Positions 11,065 through 23,412 are shown, counted from the first letter of the stretch. The stretch is DNA of 53,114 bases from Silene noctiflora (GCA_009801015.1 VHZZ01000006.1:920918-974031), one strand, 5' to 3'. Program-made: numbers and translations. The notes: a model not told the origin generated them from the letters alone.

Positions 11065-11740
11065 ACAATATATGTCAGCTAGTTAAGCGGGTAAACTCGT
11101 GAATAGTAGTAGTAATGGGTTCGGTTTGAATCTGGTTAGCATCAGAACTGCTGATGTAGCTCCCTGTACACCAAAAAAAAAGTAAGGTTTTGGGAGAATT
11201 CTTAAATCATGGCTGGCTACGCAAATGCAAATATGGTTTTCCTATAGTCAAGGGAATCAGAATTTCTTCTGGGGCTGTTCTGGAAGAGTTCAAGACGCCA
11301 GATGTTTTAGAGGGGTCTTTTGAGGCGTCTGTTTCTCTTAAATTAGAGAGACTGGTGTTTTGAATTACATTGATATCTGTGAGGAAAGCAAGGTTGCTGC
11401 TGAAAGGATTATACTGGACTGCTATCTAGGCTAGGTTTGATTAACATGACAGACTTGGTCTCTCTAGTCCAGTTAAGGTTTGATTCCGGTTCGCATCAAA
11501 ACTGCCGATGTAGCACCCTTTATACCAAAAAAATATTAAGGTTCAGAATTTCTTCTGCAGCCATTCTGGAAAGTTTAAGACGGCAGATGTTTTAGAAGCG
11601 TCTGTCTCTCGTTAAGTTAGATGAAATTGGTGTTTTGAATTACGTTTTTGTCCATGAGAAAAGTAAAATCACTGGTGAAAGGATTCTACTGGACAGCTAG
11701 CTAGGATAGATATGCTAACGTGATAGATTCAGGGGTCTCT
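11065..11740 (+). repeat. Diverged tandem duplication that includes a SINE-like tail
   Basis: Two units align over roughly 250-340 bases: about 11127-11466 and 11478-11740. Shared landmarks in order are a B-box-like ggtttga(a/t)tcYgg, gcatcaRaactgcYgatgtag, an A-run, cagaatttcttctg, cagatgttttaga, tggtgttttgaattac and gaaaggattYtactggac. The front of unit 1 (from about 11070) looks like a tRNA-derived SINE ending in an A-run at about 11174-11182. Because both units carry the tail at the same place, the SINE was probably inserted before the duplication. A related tail lies in the kinesin intron near 36620-36725. Confidence 0.6.
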
Positions 11741-13605
11741 CAGAGGTGCAATTATGTGATGAATTAGTGTGTCATCGACTTAAAGCTGAGTAACATTGTT
11801 TAGGTTTAACAAAATCAGGTACCAATGACCAATGTACAATATTAGAAGTGATACATGTCTGACACGGCACAATCAGGGTCGACACACCTGTGGTGGAGAA
11901 GCTGAGATCTTCAGATTGAGTTGAATGGCATCAATTAAGAGCGAGAAGCGAAAGGGGATGAAGAATTCAGAGGAGAAAAAGTATGGGGAAGGGTTAAAAC
12001 CTTTTGAAGTCAATAGAAAAATTAGAGATTGGATTTTAGTTGTCTGTGAACGATCAAGTCATAAATTAGTGATGAAGGCACTAAACATGACTGAATGGAA
12101 GCATCTATATAATTTATATAAGATGAGCCGTGTCCATGTCTACATAATCATTCAAAACCCTTGTTTCACTGAGATTGCGTGTGGCTTAATTCTATAATCA
12201 GACACTCACAGCTCGTGTTAAGTTTGAGTACGAGTAACATAGTTTCTAACTCACGTAGGAAAGACTGTCTAAAATTTGTTTCTGCTACGATTTTTAGCTG
12301 CCAGACCTATGATCATTAATTTACATATTAGTAAAGTGATACAATCAGCATTAGGTTTTTCAACCTCTAGTTTATAAGGAAATGTCATGCATGTATAAGA
12401 TCAAGAAGAGGGAAGTATGTTGAATGTTCCTTAAAGCTTTATTGTACCAATGTAAGGCCTTAATTCATTATCTCCTTTCTTAACATAAGGTACATGTGTA
12501 CTTACAATTTTTGCCGAGGTTTTTAGTTGCCAGACTTTTATGCTTCATTAATTTAAGGGTAATTGTCGAGTGAGACAATCAGCATTAAGCTGGATCTTAG
12601 AGTTTCGTTTAAAAGGATTGTGACAACGTACAACTTCAACTTATGACAAAAGGTAGAACATCCATGCAAAAGAATAAGTTGATGCTACTACTTGAGATGC
12701 TTCTCAGTAAAGACAGTGACTTCATCTTTCTGGTCATATGGCGCTAAATTTTTATGCATTGGAGATTGGAGAGGCAGACTAGGCCTTGCACACCTTTATG
12801 ATTGTGGATTTAGGGATTAATTACACGATGAAGCGTTGTCTGCTACAGGGAATGAGTAGTGTGTAGTATAGATTCATGATTTTTGTATACGTGTTGGTTA
12901 TCTAGATTCCCGAGTTTGCTTTCTCCTTTGTGCTTTAGAAGAGGAGAGAGGGGATGGTTGTGATTTCCAGCTTATTAGTTTGCCCGGAGGATGTCTTGGT
13001 CGTATATACTGGTTGGATGCTTGTATCAATTGTCAGTGTTGTTTTTTCAGCATTACACTTTTTCTGTGCATTTGAAACTTTCCTGGAATGGGAGAAGGAT
13101 TGACATGATGAGGAGTTAAGGACCCACCTATGACACTAGACTTGGTACAGGGAGGTGATTATATGAGCGCTCTATGGCTCTAGCCTTTATCTCTTTCTGA
13201 TCCACCTGCACATATTAAAATCCCTTGCCTAGTTGATAGTTCGCCTTTTGGTTCTAATGATTGTACCGTGTAAGCTGAGAAATTGTGAGCATCTTGTGGA
13301 GGAATATTTCATTATGCTGAGGTGCTCCCAAACTCAACTATTCCAAGTTGTAACAGTTTGTTTAAAATTGATGCTGGACCTGAATATGTGATCGCAAACA
13401 TGGAGTAAACTAATGCTTAATGCCTCCCTCAATGGTAATATAGTTGATTAGGAGAAAGGAACTCTAGGTCTTGCATGTTCTTGAATTTTCATTTCTAGTA
13501 TATTGTTCTTGTATTTCTAATGTTGGTTTCCGATGATGAAAAGCAGGAAATAAGCTATAATTGTTCTCTGTCATAAAGGTACTGATATATGCTGGGTTAC
13601 AGGAA

Positions 13606-13725
13606 ATGGAAGCAGGGGATGAGACTCGTAGCCTCCAGTTATCGCCCAAGGCGAAAACAATGCTCGACTACCATGTTTCCCAACGACAACTTAAGGAAAC
13701 TGAGAGGAAGCTGCTAGCCTGCTAA
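13606..13725 (+). other. Short 39-codon open frame, possible exon of a decayed gene
   Basis: The frame starts at the ATG 4 bases after an acceptor-like ttacag and encodes a hydrophilic peptide containing LSPKAKTMLDYHVSQRQLK and ETERKLLAC before TAA. The same frame continues past the stop for another 12 codons. Charged, helix-prone content and normal codon use suggest that it once was coding, but I do not recognise the protein. It could equally be a short ORF in a non-coding transcript. Confidence 0.3.
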
Positions 13726-14150
13726 TGGGCAAAAATCTTTGCCGAAAGTTGTGCATGGTAATCCCTATGTGACCTTTAAAGGTATTAGTTTAAAATCATG
13801 TCGAAACGTGCAATTCCACTAATGACCATGGTAGTTTAATTGTTACAAGTTTCTTCCTTTTCTTTTGCTGGCTAGTTTGTAGTGCCATTCATGTGCCATC
13901 TGAGCTTCTTTCCTTATTTTATTTTCCAAGTGGGTAGAAAGCACCTGGAAGTATGATGACAAAATATAGCAGTTACAGATTTTGTGCATGATATTTGTTA
14001 AATATTCTATATGTACCTAGGTATGATGATTTCTCATGTTTTTTAACAATTTATACCTTTTCGGCTTTTCCCATTGTGTAGGGGTCATCAGTCAGGTAGG
14101 TTGCGGCTCAGTGTCGATCTTGTCTGGGAGCATTTTATCGGTCAGTTTTG

Positions 14151-15066
14151 CCTTGTTTTGCCTTTCTTCTGCTTATTTTTCTCACCCCCTTCTATTCATC
14201 GTATTTTAATAGTTTATATTTCAGCTGAATATCTATCTTTGGCATAAATGCATAGACATTACTTTCATCAAATAGTTGAATCTTGTGGGTCTGATTAATG
14301 CAACCTTATCAATATTAGAAACGTTTGTTTACGAATGACTCATAATGATAATTGAGTCAAGAATTGGCACGATCGACTACCATTTTTGCTCATACCACAT
14401 CCCCATTTTTTTCAATTAGCCTCGTTTGCTGCCATATAATGTAAGGGAAATTTGAAAAGTGGGGGTAAATAGGAAAATGGAGGGAGTATAAAATTTCGGA
14501 ATTGATTTAAATTGATAGATTGAAACCTGCATGACTATCATGCATGTCGGGCACGACAAGGGACCTTAAAACTGGATATCTTGTGAATGTAAATCCAAGA
14601 TTTTATGAACTTTTATCTCTTTACCATCTCAGACCGATTGCCATCTTCCAGGACTATGTGATTTTCTGGTCAAGGTTCCATGATTACAATGCATTTGATT
14701 GTAAAATATAGGCATTAGGCCTACACATGTTTGATGTATCTGGACAAGCTAAATTTATATATCTTCCAATTTGGGTTAACAATTCTGTCAAAGACAGTGT
14801 AGGGCTCGGCTAGTTTGTAGGAAAAGTAGGCTGCCAAAAAATAAAGTATTTTCCGTTGTTTGGGCCATGGTATAATTTAATTGTCGCTATGAGTTTCAAT
14901 GATAAAGTTCTTTTTTTTTTGGTGACTATGATAAAGTTCATATTAACTAATAAGTAGACAAGACATGCTGAAGCAATCTGATGATTAGTGTCAAAGTATT
15001 AAAATAAGTGAAGCTATTGCAGCTTTTGCTAGAGCCGAGTGCTGTTTTTCTATGAAAAAAAGGAAC
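14151..15066. other. Intergenic DNA without recognised features
   Basis: AT-rich sequence with no convincing open frame, RNA gene or repeat ends. Confidence 0.4.
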
Positions 15067-15508
15067 GGAAAATGCACGCGGTGCCCTTGAGGTTTGTTTT
15101 TTTGCCCGAAATACCCAATTTTTTAATCCGGAAACTTTAAGAGGCCATAATTTGTGTTTACGAGTTCAAAAAGTGATAATTTTTTTTTTCAATTTGATCA
15201 TCTTTCCGAGAACTACGACTTGAGAAAAAAAGTTGTTGAGTTTGGAATTCGTGACCAAGAGATATGGTCACTCAAAGTTTGTTCGTCAAAAAAACTTCGA
15301 CACGCAATAACTCCTAGCCACGGGATCCAAATATGATAATTTTTTTTTTCAAATCGTAGTTCTCGGAAAGATGATCGATTTGAAAAAAAAAAAATTATCA
15401 CTTTCTAAAATCGTAAACACGAGTTATGGCCTCTTAACATTTCTCGGATAAAAAAATTAGGTATTTCGGGCAAAATGTCAAACCTCAAGGGCACCTCGTG
15501 TATTTTCC
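15067..15508. mobile_element. Long-arm inverted-repeat element (foldback, Mutator-like)
   Basis: The 442-bp block starts GGAAAATGCACGCGGTGCCC and ends with the inverse (gggcacctcgtgtattttcc). The two arms pair almost throughout: gaggtttg/caaacctc, gcccgaaatacc/ggtatttcgggc, taagaggccataa/ttatggcctctta, gatcatctttccgagaac/gttctcggaaagatgatc. Each arm is about 150 bases or more around a centre near 15290. Such long arms are typical of Mutator-like foldback MITEs. Flanks on both sides are A-rich (gaaaaaaaggaa and gaaaaaaggaa), so a TSD cannot be called safely. Open frames inside are by-products of the palindrome. Confidence 0.75.
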
Positions 15509-15793
15509 GAAAAAAGGAAAGAAAGGGAAAATGACTGACCGAAAATGATTTTTACCTGCATTACTACCTGCATGAATTCTTCATGCAAACTAGTTCACAC
15601 ACTATTCTGAAATCTGAATGGATACGATTTCAATAATTCAATAACCAAGTTAACAAATTCACCCTCTAGCTCTATTTACATGATCTTGCACTAAGACTCT
15701 TTTAGTAAACAGAACATAATTTGAATTCGGAAGTAACCTGAGCTATAATCCTTTTTTTTTTTTTTTTCTTGGATACTCAAGTATTATGACTAA
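15509..15793 (-). other. 3' flank of the CCT-motif gene
   Basis: Downstream (minus-strand) side of the CCT gene, with a T-run at 15752-15768 that would be an A-run in the transcript sense. No polyadenylation site was assigned. Confidence 0.35.
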
Positions 15794-17205
15794 TTATGGA
15801 ACTAAACTGGATGAGATGGACTCAAGGAGATGAATCCAATCTTCTCCGTCTTCTTCTCCTGCCAGTTGAGTCCATTCTATATCTGGAGAATAATCTGACT
15901 TTTCAAGTTCATCATTCCTTGCAAATCGGCCTCTAACTCTTGACCTGCTATCAGCCAATGTCTTTCTGCAAACATACTGATACCAAGCGTAGGGAGTATA
16001 TTGTTGTGTTAGTTGAATATGTCCTTCGACTGGTATAACGAATATGCAGGACCAAAAAATGAAATGGTGTAATCAAATTGCAATTGGTATATTTATTAAT
16101 ATGGAGCATCTATGGGATTCTTAAAGTGTGATGTCCTATGTTACCTCAACTCTTATTAGCTCGCTTACCCGTGTTTGACATGTGTCACTCGGACATGATA
16201 TGACACTTCAACACATCACATAAGCCAAAAACATAGATTTTCCATAAATATAGCTGAGTTCAACAATTGGACAGGCACCTGTATCGGATTTCTAAACGAG
16301 TTTGAGTAAAATCATGATTCAAATCTAGACTGACCTGAATTTTTTTGTTGAAATTCCTTTGGCTTCTTTTGTTGCGATACCTTTCAATTCTCTCTCTTTT
16401 TTCCTCAGGACTGTATCGACATGGCTTTGTCATACCTTCAATAATGCTAGTGGTTTCGTTTGCCAGCGGACTTCCCCCATGACGTAGAATATTAACACCC
16501 TGTCATCAGAAGATCGACCATGTCAGTCAGGTCTATGCAGATAAATCTTTCAACAGGTAATAATCTGAATCTTCTACTATTTTGAAGCTTCTACGATTTT
16601 CATAAAAGAACCCCCCCTGTTTCTGAGGGACACTATTTTATTCAGTGACTTGCCTAATCGCCCTGTGTAACTATCTGATTGAGCAGAAAATATTTGACTG
16701 CTAACGTCTTTTAACATTTTAAAGAGCACAAAATTTGTCGTATATCTAAATTAGGAATATAAGTGTTTGAGTTCACCATGGAAAAATCTCTTACAAGAGT
16801 CAATACGCAAAGAATTACCTGTTCTAGATCACCTGTACTAGGCACTCTTCTTACTGAGCCCAAATCCAGGTTAGAGAGGTTAGGAGGCTTTGAAAAGGGT
16901 GTGTGAAGTCCATTTTTAAGGAGCGAGTGACTGCTTAAGCTTCTCTGAAATGAAGTTCTAGTAGAATGAGGTGGATGACTACTAGTACAGCTTAGAGGAG
17001 AACTTGGTGAGCCTAAATAACTATTGCCAGTGCATTCGCTTCCTGTACTCGTGCTACCGTTCACATTCTCTAGCATCACTGTCTCATGAACAGAGTCGAA
17101 TTCACATGTAAAAGACTCTGTGAATAGAGGTGATAAATTAGAAGGATCAAACTGGCCATAGAAGCGAGAGGTCTGGTCGTAGGCATTATAGTTATGATTG
17201 TACAT
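15794..17205 (-). CDS. CCT-motif family (CMF-type) protein, three exons
   Basis: Predicted exons on the minus strand are 17205-16819, 16499-16335 and 15976-15794, joined at GT-AG sites in phase 0, giving 244 residues. The start is the ATG at 17205 (MYNHNYN); an in-frame codon 17 residues further upstream lies between the TATA-like tract and this ATG and is less likely. Exon 1 is Ser/Asn-rich and carries a conserved GSVRRVPSTGDLEQ block. Exons 2-3 encode the CCT domain from about residue 157: RYSPEEKRERIERYRNKR, then NFNKKIQ, then YVCRKTLADSRSRVRGRFAR, followed by an acidic tail. Intron 2 splits the CCT domain. No B-box zinc fingers or receiver domain are present, which places it in the CMF group rather than CONSTANS or PRR. 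CCT domains bind DNA or NF-Y partners in the nucleus and often act in flowering or light responses; the specific role here is unknown. Confidence 0.9.
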
Positions 17206-17257
17206 GGTGTGTGTGAGTGTAGTGCTTTTGGTGTGAAAATTGATTGCTCTTTGCAAG

Positions 17258-17270
17258 TATATATATATAT
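17258..17270 (-). promoter_or_regulatory. TATA-like tract of the CCT-motif gene
   Basis: The alternating TATATATATATAT lies 53 bases upstream of the proposed start codon on the minus strand, the position expected for a TATA box with a short leader. It could also be a simple microsatellite. Confidence 0.4.
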
Positions 17271-19004
17271 GAGAACTTTGTTACGACTTTTCATCGAAAC
17301 AAAGTTGACTCATTTCTTACATAAGTACTCTAGTACTCTACTAGTACGTTGCCTGTGTCCACCTAGAACTCTACTAGTGCTCCCATTTCCCCTCCGCTCC
17401 ACCAAGAAAAGTGCATTGGAGTACTGCTGGTCAATTTTTTTTTCCTATTTAAGATTTTGTTATTATTCACGACCGAGAATGGCTATAGAAGTATAGATAC
17501 AAGGAGGCGAGTGAGTCTAGTTCATTAATTTAAAAAGGATCTATCTTAAAATCAGTTGAGAATAGAAGTAATTCCTTCATACATAGATTAACACTTTTTT
17601 TATCAGTGTTTATTTCATGCAACATTTTTAGGGTTTTAACTGTTTAAGCTCTCAAAACACTCAAAATTAAGAGATATGAGAATTTGTGATTTTCTTTCTT
17701 GTTTTTCTTATATGATCACATCATTGTTACATACACATCGACTGAAGGTGTAGCCGTGTAGTGACTTATCTTTTTTAAGCTCGCAAATATTTAGAGGACT
17801 TTGAATGGAGAGTAGAATAATACGAGTAGATTCTAGTATACCAGGGTTGCAAACAAAGAAGAAAAGAAAGTGTCGATTAGAAAGTGCCGATTAGAATTGA
17901 ACACGTTTTAGTGGAAAAACGAAAGTTGATTCTGATCGATATGATTGTTAGACAGACCTCAACTGGTTATTTACATGTTTGTTCTTTTCTGAGTACTATA
18001 CTCGAATGTAAGTAGTTAAGACAGAGGGAGTAATATTATCTTGGTGTCTTAGAGACGTGTAAGGGTAAGAATTGTCTAATATGCATAGTTTCACCAAGCA
18101 TCGACAATATAGAAGTTTTCTGATAGCCATAATGAAAATTGCGTCAAGAAGTGTTTAATACTCGTACTACTACTTCATAGTATAAGGTCAATAAACACTT
18201 TGGTTCAAACATATATGTTTTGAACAACTTGTGACGATGCTAGACATTTGGGTGATTGGTATCAGTATACCAGTCTAACTCTATATCTTTTACGGATGGT
18301 GAACACCTGATGGTTTACTTAGTTGAGTTGGATAAATACAGTGAAACTGAAATTTTATCATATCGAAACTGGGAAAGTTTTGTTTAGATGTAATTCGAAA
18401 TATCAGCATGCTATTGCAAGAAGTCTAAATACAGTGCTTACAAATGTCAGCAACTTGATTGACAGTCACTTATTAGGCATTAGCCATTAGCGATAGAATC
18501 ATTCACTAGGGTTAAACGCTTATCCTTTTAGTTGAGATAGTTCCGTCATTAACTTCTAATTTAGTTCAGACAACGAAAGGTACCAAATTGGGTAGTAGAG
18601 TGTAGACTACTAGAGTAGTTACTGAATGCTAACAAAATGGCGGAAACTAAAGATTTTTATGGGCAGAATAGTAAGTTATTCGGTCTAACAGTGACTAGTA
18701 AATCTTTAATATTCACTATTCCTTTTCCTACTTGGTTCTTTATGAGAAATATAAGGTCAAAAGTGAAGGTGAAGTTGGAAGGCTTGCATGGCCCCAGGAT
18801 GCACTTAAGCAAGCAATAGTAAAAAGATGAAAAGGCCCATCCATTTGATTTGATTCTCTTCACTCATAGAGTCAAGTTACGGCTTGGTGCCCTCTTTCAA
18901 AAGAAAAAATCATAGGATATTATATTGGTTTGCTCCTCCCATGTGAAATACTATACACTACTCCTACACTTGTTTTTCTTTTGCCAATTTCCCAATGCCG
19001 TCAA
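17271..19004. other. Upstream region of the CCT-motif gene; no other gene seen
   Basis: This AT-rich stretch holds no recognised coding sequence. Two short direct words occur (agaaagtg(t/c)cgattag twice near 17867-17893). Overlapping frames at 18637-18863 on both strands have no domain and look like chance. Confidence 0.4.
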
Positions 19005-19135
19005 GAAGACGGATAGTGCCCCTCTCACAATATGCAAGTGGCATTATCCATGGGGTACTCCATTTCTCTCCCATTTCCCTTCTCATTTGCCTTATTATGA
19101 GAGGAGCACTATCCGTCTTCAGCTTATGACGGATA
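19005..19135. mobile_element. Truncated gacggatagtg-family MITE
   Basis: An inverted repeat pairs GAAGACGGATAGTGCCCCTC (19005) with gaggagcactatccgtcttc (ending 19120), followed by agcttatgacggatac. These are the internal arms of the Mutator-type MITE family found intact at 23201 and 25369. The outer terminal ends are not clear here, so the copy is probably truncated. Confidence 0.65.
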
Positions 19136-19673
19136 CACCCTCTCTACAATAAGTCCTTCCATTGTTGTTCACTTAACTCTGTATTATAAGAAGTGCTCAA
19201 CCTTACTTTCGGAGAACCGAGTACAACTGTACAAGTGGACCCATATGGTGACCATGCTCCATGACTGGCACAACCAGACACAACGAGCCGCCAAGCCACG
19301 AGTCCCCTAGTACACATTCTACTCTGCACAGTGGTTTTGTTAGCTAGGCTTGGTTCGGGTTCGATTGGAGTCTGGATACGAGGTATAAATGTACAATACA
19401 ACTGAATGGTAGCTGTCAATATGATCTGATTTCAGCCTTGTCTGTGGGAGGCTACATTGGGAGTTTGGGACCATGATAATATTAGACGGGGCCGTGATGG
19501 CATATAAGGAAGAGGGTCCATCAAAGCCGGGTACCTAGTAAATATAAGTACTACTGAACAGTACATAATTTATGTAGAACTTAAGCTTTGGAGAATAATG
19601 AGAGTATACGTACTTGTTAATAACTTAAGAGTTACAGTAGCACTTGTAACAACGTTTCATTCATGGTTGGGCA
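19136..19673. other. Intergenic DNA without recognised features
   Basis: A minus-strand open frame at 19144-19419 shows no domain. No RNA gene or repeat ends were identified. Confidence 0.35.
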
Positions 19674-19682
19674 ATTATTCAT

Positions 19683-19875
19683 TGCAAATTCTCATTTGTG
19701 ACGGGCGATATTCGTCACTAGCTTGTAATGGGTCAAATAATATCCACTTGGATAGATAAAGACAAGCTATTTGTCATTCCCTAGATACTCTTACTTTTGT
19801 CTTATTTATCTAAGCGGGTGATACTTGACCCGTCACAAACTTGTGAGGATATATCCATCACAAGGAGACTTATTG
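19683..19875. mobile_element. Mutator-type MITE with 9-bp TSD (8/9 match)
   Basis: A 193-bp element beginning near tgcaaattctcatttgtgac and ending cacaaggagacttattg. The flanking 9-mers are attattcat (19674-19682) and attactcat (19876-19884). Inside, gacgggcgatattcgtcac and gggtgatacttgacccgtc are inverted-repeat variants of the family's internal arms. It is a diverged subfamily with 'gggtca' in place of 'gatagtg'. Confidence 0.6.
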
Positions 19876-19884
19876 ATTACTCAT

Positions 19885-22800
19885 TTAGAAACAGTTGGAA
19901 ACCAACATTCTCTTTCATATATTGGTTGGCCAAGAAACAGGTCCCAATTTATTACTAATTCCACTTTGCCACCAAACGAATTGTATTGCCTTGCTCTTGT
20001 ATTGTCACTTTCATTGAAATTTTCTTCTAATTTCTTCAAATTTGATTTGTTTTGTCGTCCTAGCATTGGATCATTTACCTGAAAATATGATTTTATTGCT
20101 TCATATCCTTATAATAACAGTACTTATGTTACTTCTTGTCAATGTTTTTCATGATGTAGGTTCATAGTGGATTCGGAAATGTGAATTCATCTTATACCCG
20201 ATTACAAACATGGAATAGTCAAGTGTTTAGGTAATAAAAAATCTTAACTCGTAAATTCGTAATAGTCAATACATAGGTGATTTACAGACCTTAGCCATAT
20301 AATTCTCATCACCTTCACCATAATCCATGGCAATGAGGTTCGAATATGTTGTCATATACTGTTCTGTCTATAATTCTATAAACAAAGGCTTGGTATCTTA
20401 CGTATCCTTATACCGAAAAGGTACTCCGTACTTCCCTATGAGCAATACACTTAACTACTTAAGGTGGGAGGTGGGCCAAGTCTAAACTTTCTAGAATGTA
20501 ATTTTCTTGCGCAATTCTTACCGCCAACTTTGTATAGGATCGTCTTATAATATACGGCCGGTTAAAAGGAGAATAACTTAAACGAAAATACATGCAAGTG
20601 ATGGAGGTATGTATTAGTGAGTGTCATTAGTGACATCAGCATGGCAAAATTCACATTTTATTTCAAATATACCCCCCTGCAAATTCCCAGCAAATTTGAG
20701 GTTAGCTGTGGCTTAGTTTGAAAGGTGCAAGGTGCGGCTCAAGGCCGAGGCAACAAGGCGCACGCGTTTTGGACACGAGGTGCCTTATTTCTAATAATAA
20801 ATCTGTATTTTCCAAATAACATTTTGGGTAACAATCCCATTTCAAATAACATTTTGATCAACATCTGAAGGAGTAAAAGTTAGGATTAACGTGGAAAAGA
20901 AATGACATACTCCGTAATATCTATGATATGGAAAGTGTGTACTACAGTATGTTAGTACTAGCGAGTCTTGTTAATTGCGCCTTATCTAGAAGGCGCACCT
21001 AAAATGAACGGAGGCGTTTTCACTAGTGCCTCTTCAAAGTTGCGCTCTAGGCACACTCAAGTCTCCCTTTTTAAACCAAGAGTAGCCGTATTGCCAGAGC
21101 AAAGAGTACGAACTTTCTTCTGTGAAAAATCAAGGCCGTTTAATACTGCACAAAATCCCGTGGTTCCAGCCATTTCTTTTGAGAAACTCTAAGGTAGGAC
21201 GATAACATTCCTAAGTATTTTAAGAGTTTGCTCGGTTTCAAATCAGACGCGCTTGAAGTACTAGAAATATTGAGTAAATTAGGCAGAGTGAGTGACACAA
21301 AACCAAATAAAACTGACTGTTATGTGTTTTGGATTTATTGCAGCCTTAACAGTAATCTGGATATGCAAGATTTATTTGAGCTATTCAATGAATGTTTCAC
21401 TTTTGACTAATTATGCAAAGGTAATTGTACTGTAACGAGTGACTTGGTGTTGTATATCTTTTACCCTACCTTTGCTTCTCAACTTTCTTTGAACATTCCT
21501 GCTATTAAGTGGCATTGTATATTGGTAGTATTATGCAAGTATATGCAAGTCGAGGTAGAAGAGAAAAGGGGGAAGCGGAGGGGTGGTATTTTCTACAGAG
21601 TATTTCTTTTCGTATTCCAAAGGTGAACCCGTCGTCTTACAAACAAGGACAGCTATCATGTTGCATGTTGGTCTCATGAGAGAGTCTCTTGGAAGAATTT
21701 GACGGACAATTATGCTAATATGCTACTTTCTCCATTCAAATGAATTTCATACACGTTTTGTTGAATATATGTGGGGTATATTTTAACGTATGTTATAAAG
21801 TTTATGTTTTTCTGGTTGTATGTTTTTTTTTTTTCTTGGTTGCATGTGTGATTACTTATACTCGATAGTTCTCCCCACCTTATGAGCCTTTTCTAAGGTC
21901 AAATCTTTCTTTCCTTCACCATTTTTGCTTTCAGGTTTTAGGACTGTGCACAATGCGCTACTGTAAGTCTGTAACTACAGGAGGCTTAGTAAATCCGTGG
22001 AGTACAAAAAATGAGATCAAAAGGTAAACTTTCTCCTTTTCATATGAACCTCTATGATCATTTGTCCATAGTCTATGGTCCTCAACCTTCGGCTAGAATT
22101 ATGTGCGTGCTAGATGTTAGATTCGATTACTCATTTTCAAGTTTGTAGTGTTTAATACAGCAAAATAGTCCCTAATTCCTAGTACAAGCTAGTTCGTCTC
22201 TTTTAAGACTGACATACCCGTCTTAAGATCAAAACGGGTCAAATAACACTCTGCTTGAATGGATGAGATAAGCCTTTTGCCGGTCTAGGCATTCTATTTT
22301 TGTCCCATTTATCCTATTTATCTGGTTCAAAGTTTAAAACGGATAGTGTCTTGTGTGATGACTAATGACCAATCCGGAAAAACCTGATTAATTGTTGGGT
22401 AGTTTCAGATCTTAAACTGTTAATAGTCGGGTGAGTCAGACCTTCAGTAAGAGAACAATTTGGTTACATCCTCTCTATGTCAACGCACCTGAAAAAAAAA
22501 AAAAAAAAAAAAAGATGAAAAATTCAAATTTGCTGGATTTTGAAGCCTCTTGAATTGTTCTGTTGCTTTGACCTTTCTTTGCCTTTTTTTTTTCTCTATG
22601 ATGTGACAAACTGATAACGACTGTGGTTTTGACTTGCAAAAGGCAATTTACCGGAGTATTCTTGTCATGTTGGTAAAAATGTCAGGGAATATGATCGGAT
22701 TTTTCATGTCAAATACTTGTGATTATGATCTGTTTTTTATTTTGCCTTGTGTTAATGAAATCTATTTGGGCAATTTTGTTGGCGATGTTTTTTCTATTCA

Positions 22801-23191
22801 ACTCACCAACTAAGTTAGCCGATTACCTAATTCATAATACGGAAGATTCTTTTGGTGTAAAGGCAATATATTGCTGATAGGATTCAAACTCAAGTCATAA
22901 GTACCTCCTTTAATGGTTTTACAAGTTTAGTTAGTTGGTATCAGTTGTTCATATATGGAAGATAATAATGAAGTTGTTCAATTAAATTCATGATGTGTTT
23001 GAATGTTTAATTTGTTGCTCCGAAATGAGTTTGTACTTGGTAAAATCGTATACCAGTAAAGATGAAAATAAGTTCTTTGAATTCTCAAAGTAAAAGTTGA
23101 AATGAATAGCTTTAAGCCTTTTAACTTTGTGAAAATGTTGATGTAATTTATGACAAAAGGCTAAGTAGTTAGCTCTTGCCCAACTCATCCT
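19885..23191. other. Long intergenic stretch; only repeat fragments seen
   Basis: No protein-coding gene was recognised. Visible items are a GC-rich patch with repeated gcgc/ggcg words (20715-21060), a 22-base A-run at 22492-22513, and a weak MITE-like fragment near 22190-22350 containing acgggtcaaataac and aacggatagtgtcttgtg. Open frames at 20968-21192 and 21228-21410 lack domains. Confidence 0.4.
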
Positions 23192-23200
23192 TTTAAGATA

Positions 23201-23412
23201 CAAAGCGTCTTGCTTGTGACGGACACTATTCGTCATAAGTTGAAGACGAATAGTGCCCCTCTCACAATAAAGCAAGTGGATGGAAAATGGAGCATCTATG
23301 TTTGGTGCCACTTGCATATTGTGAGAGGGGCACTATCCGTCTTCAGCTTGTGACGGATAATGCCCGTCTTCAGCTTGTGACGGATAGTGCCCGTCTTCAA
23401 TGAGAATTTGTG
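23201..23412. mobile_element. Mutator-type MITE with perfect 9-bp TSD
   Basis: The element starts CAAAGCGTCTTGCTTGTGAC and ends cttcaatgagaatttgtg. The exact 9-mer TTTAAGATA flanks it at 23192-23200 and 23413-23421. The internal arms gaatagtgcccctctcac and gtgagaggggcactatcc form a hairpin. The right arm carries a 27-bp tandem duplication (cttcagcttgtgacggata at 23341 and again at 23368). There is no coding capacity; mobilisation would need a transposase in trans. Confidence 0.85.

Larger units (their letters stand above)
10200..14150 (+). other. Unrecognised transcript-like region or decayed gene
   Basis: No protein family was recognised. The left edge (about 10205-10312) is GC-richer and C/T-rich, ending in a donor-like site (tttcg|gtaatttc) that resembles a plant 5'UTR exon followed by an intron. 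Near the right, an acceptor-like ttacag at 13602 leads into a short open frame (13606-13725), followed by TAA and then more in-frame sense codons. Another exon-like piece follows 'gtgtag' near 14081. The middle carries two local duplications and a SINE-like tail. It may be a non-coding transcript or a pseudogene whose reading frame is lost. Confidence 0.3.

Noticed and set aside
11925..12197. 90-codon frame, Lys/Glu-rich
   Set aside because: No recognisable domain, neighbours or splice context. Length is within chance expectation for AT-rich DNA.
15154..15401. Overlapping frames on both strands
   Set aside because: They mirror each other because they lie in the arms of a foldback element.
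21228..21410. 60-codon frame with a helical look (DALEVLEILSKLG)
   Set aside because: Non-ATG start, no homologous family recognised, no flanking exons found.
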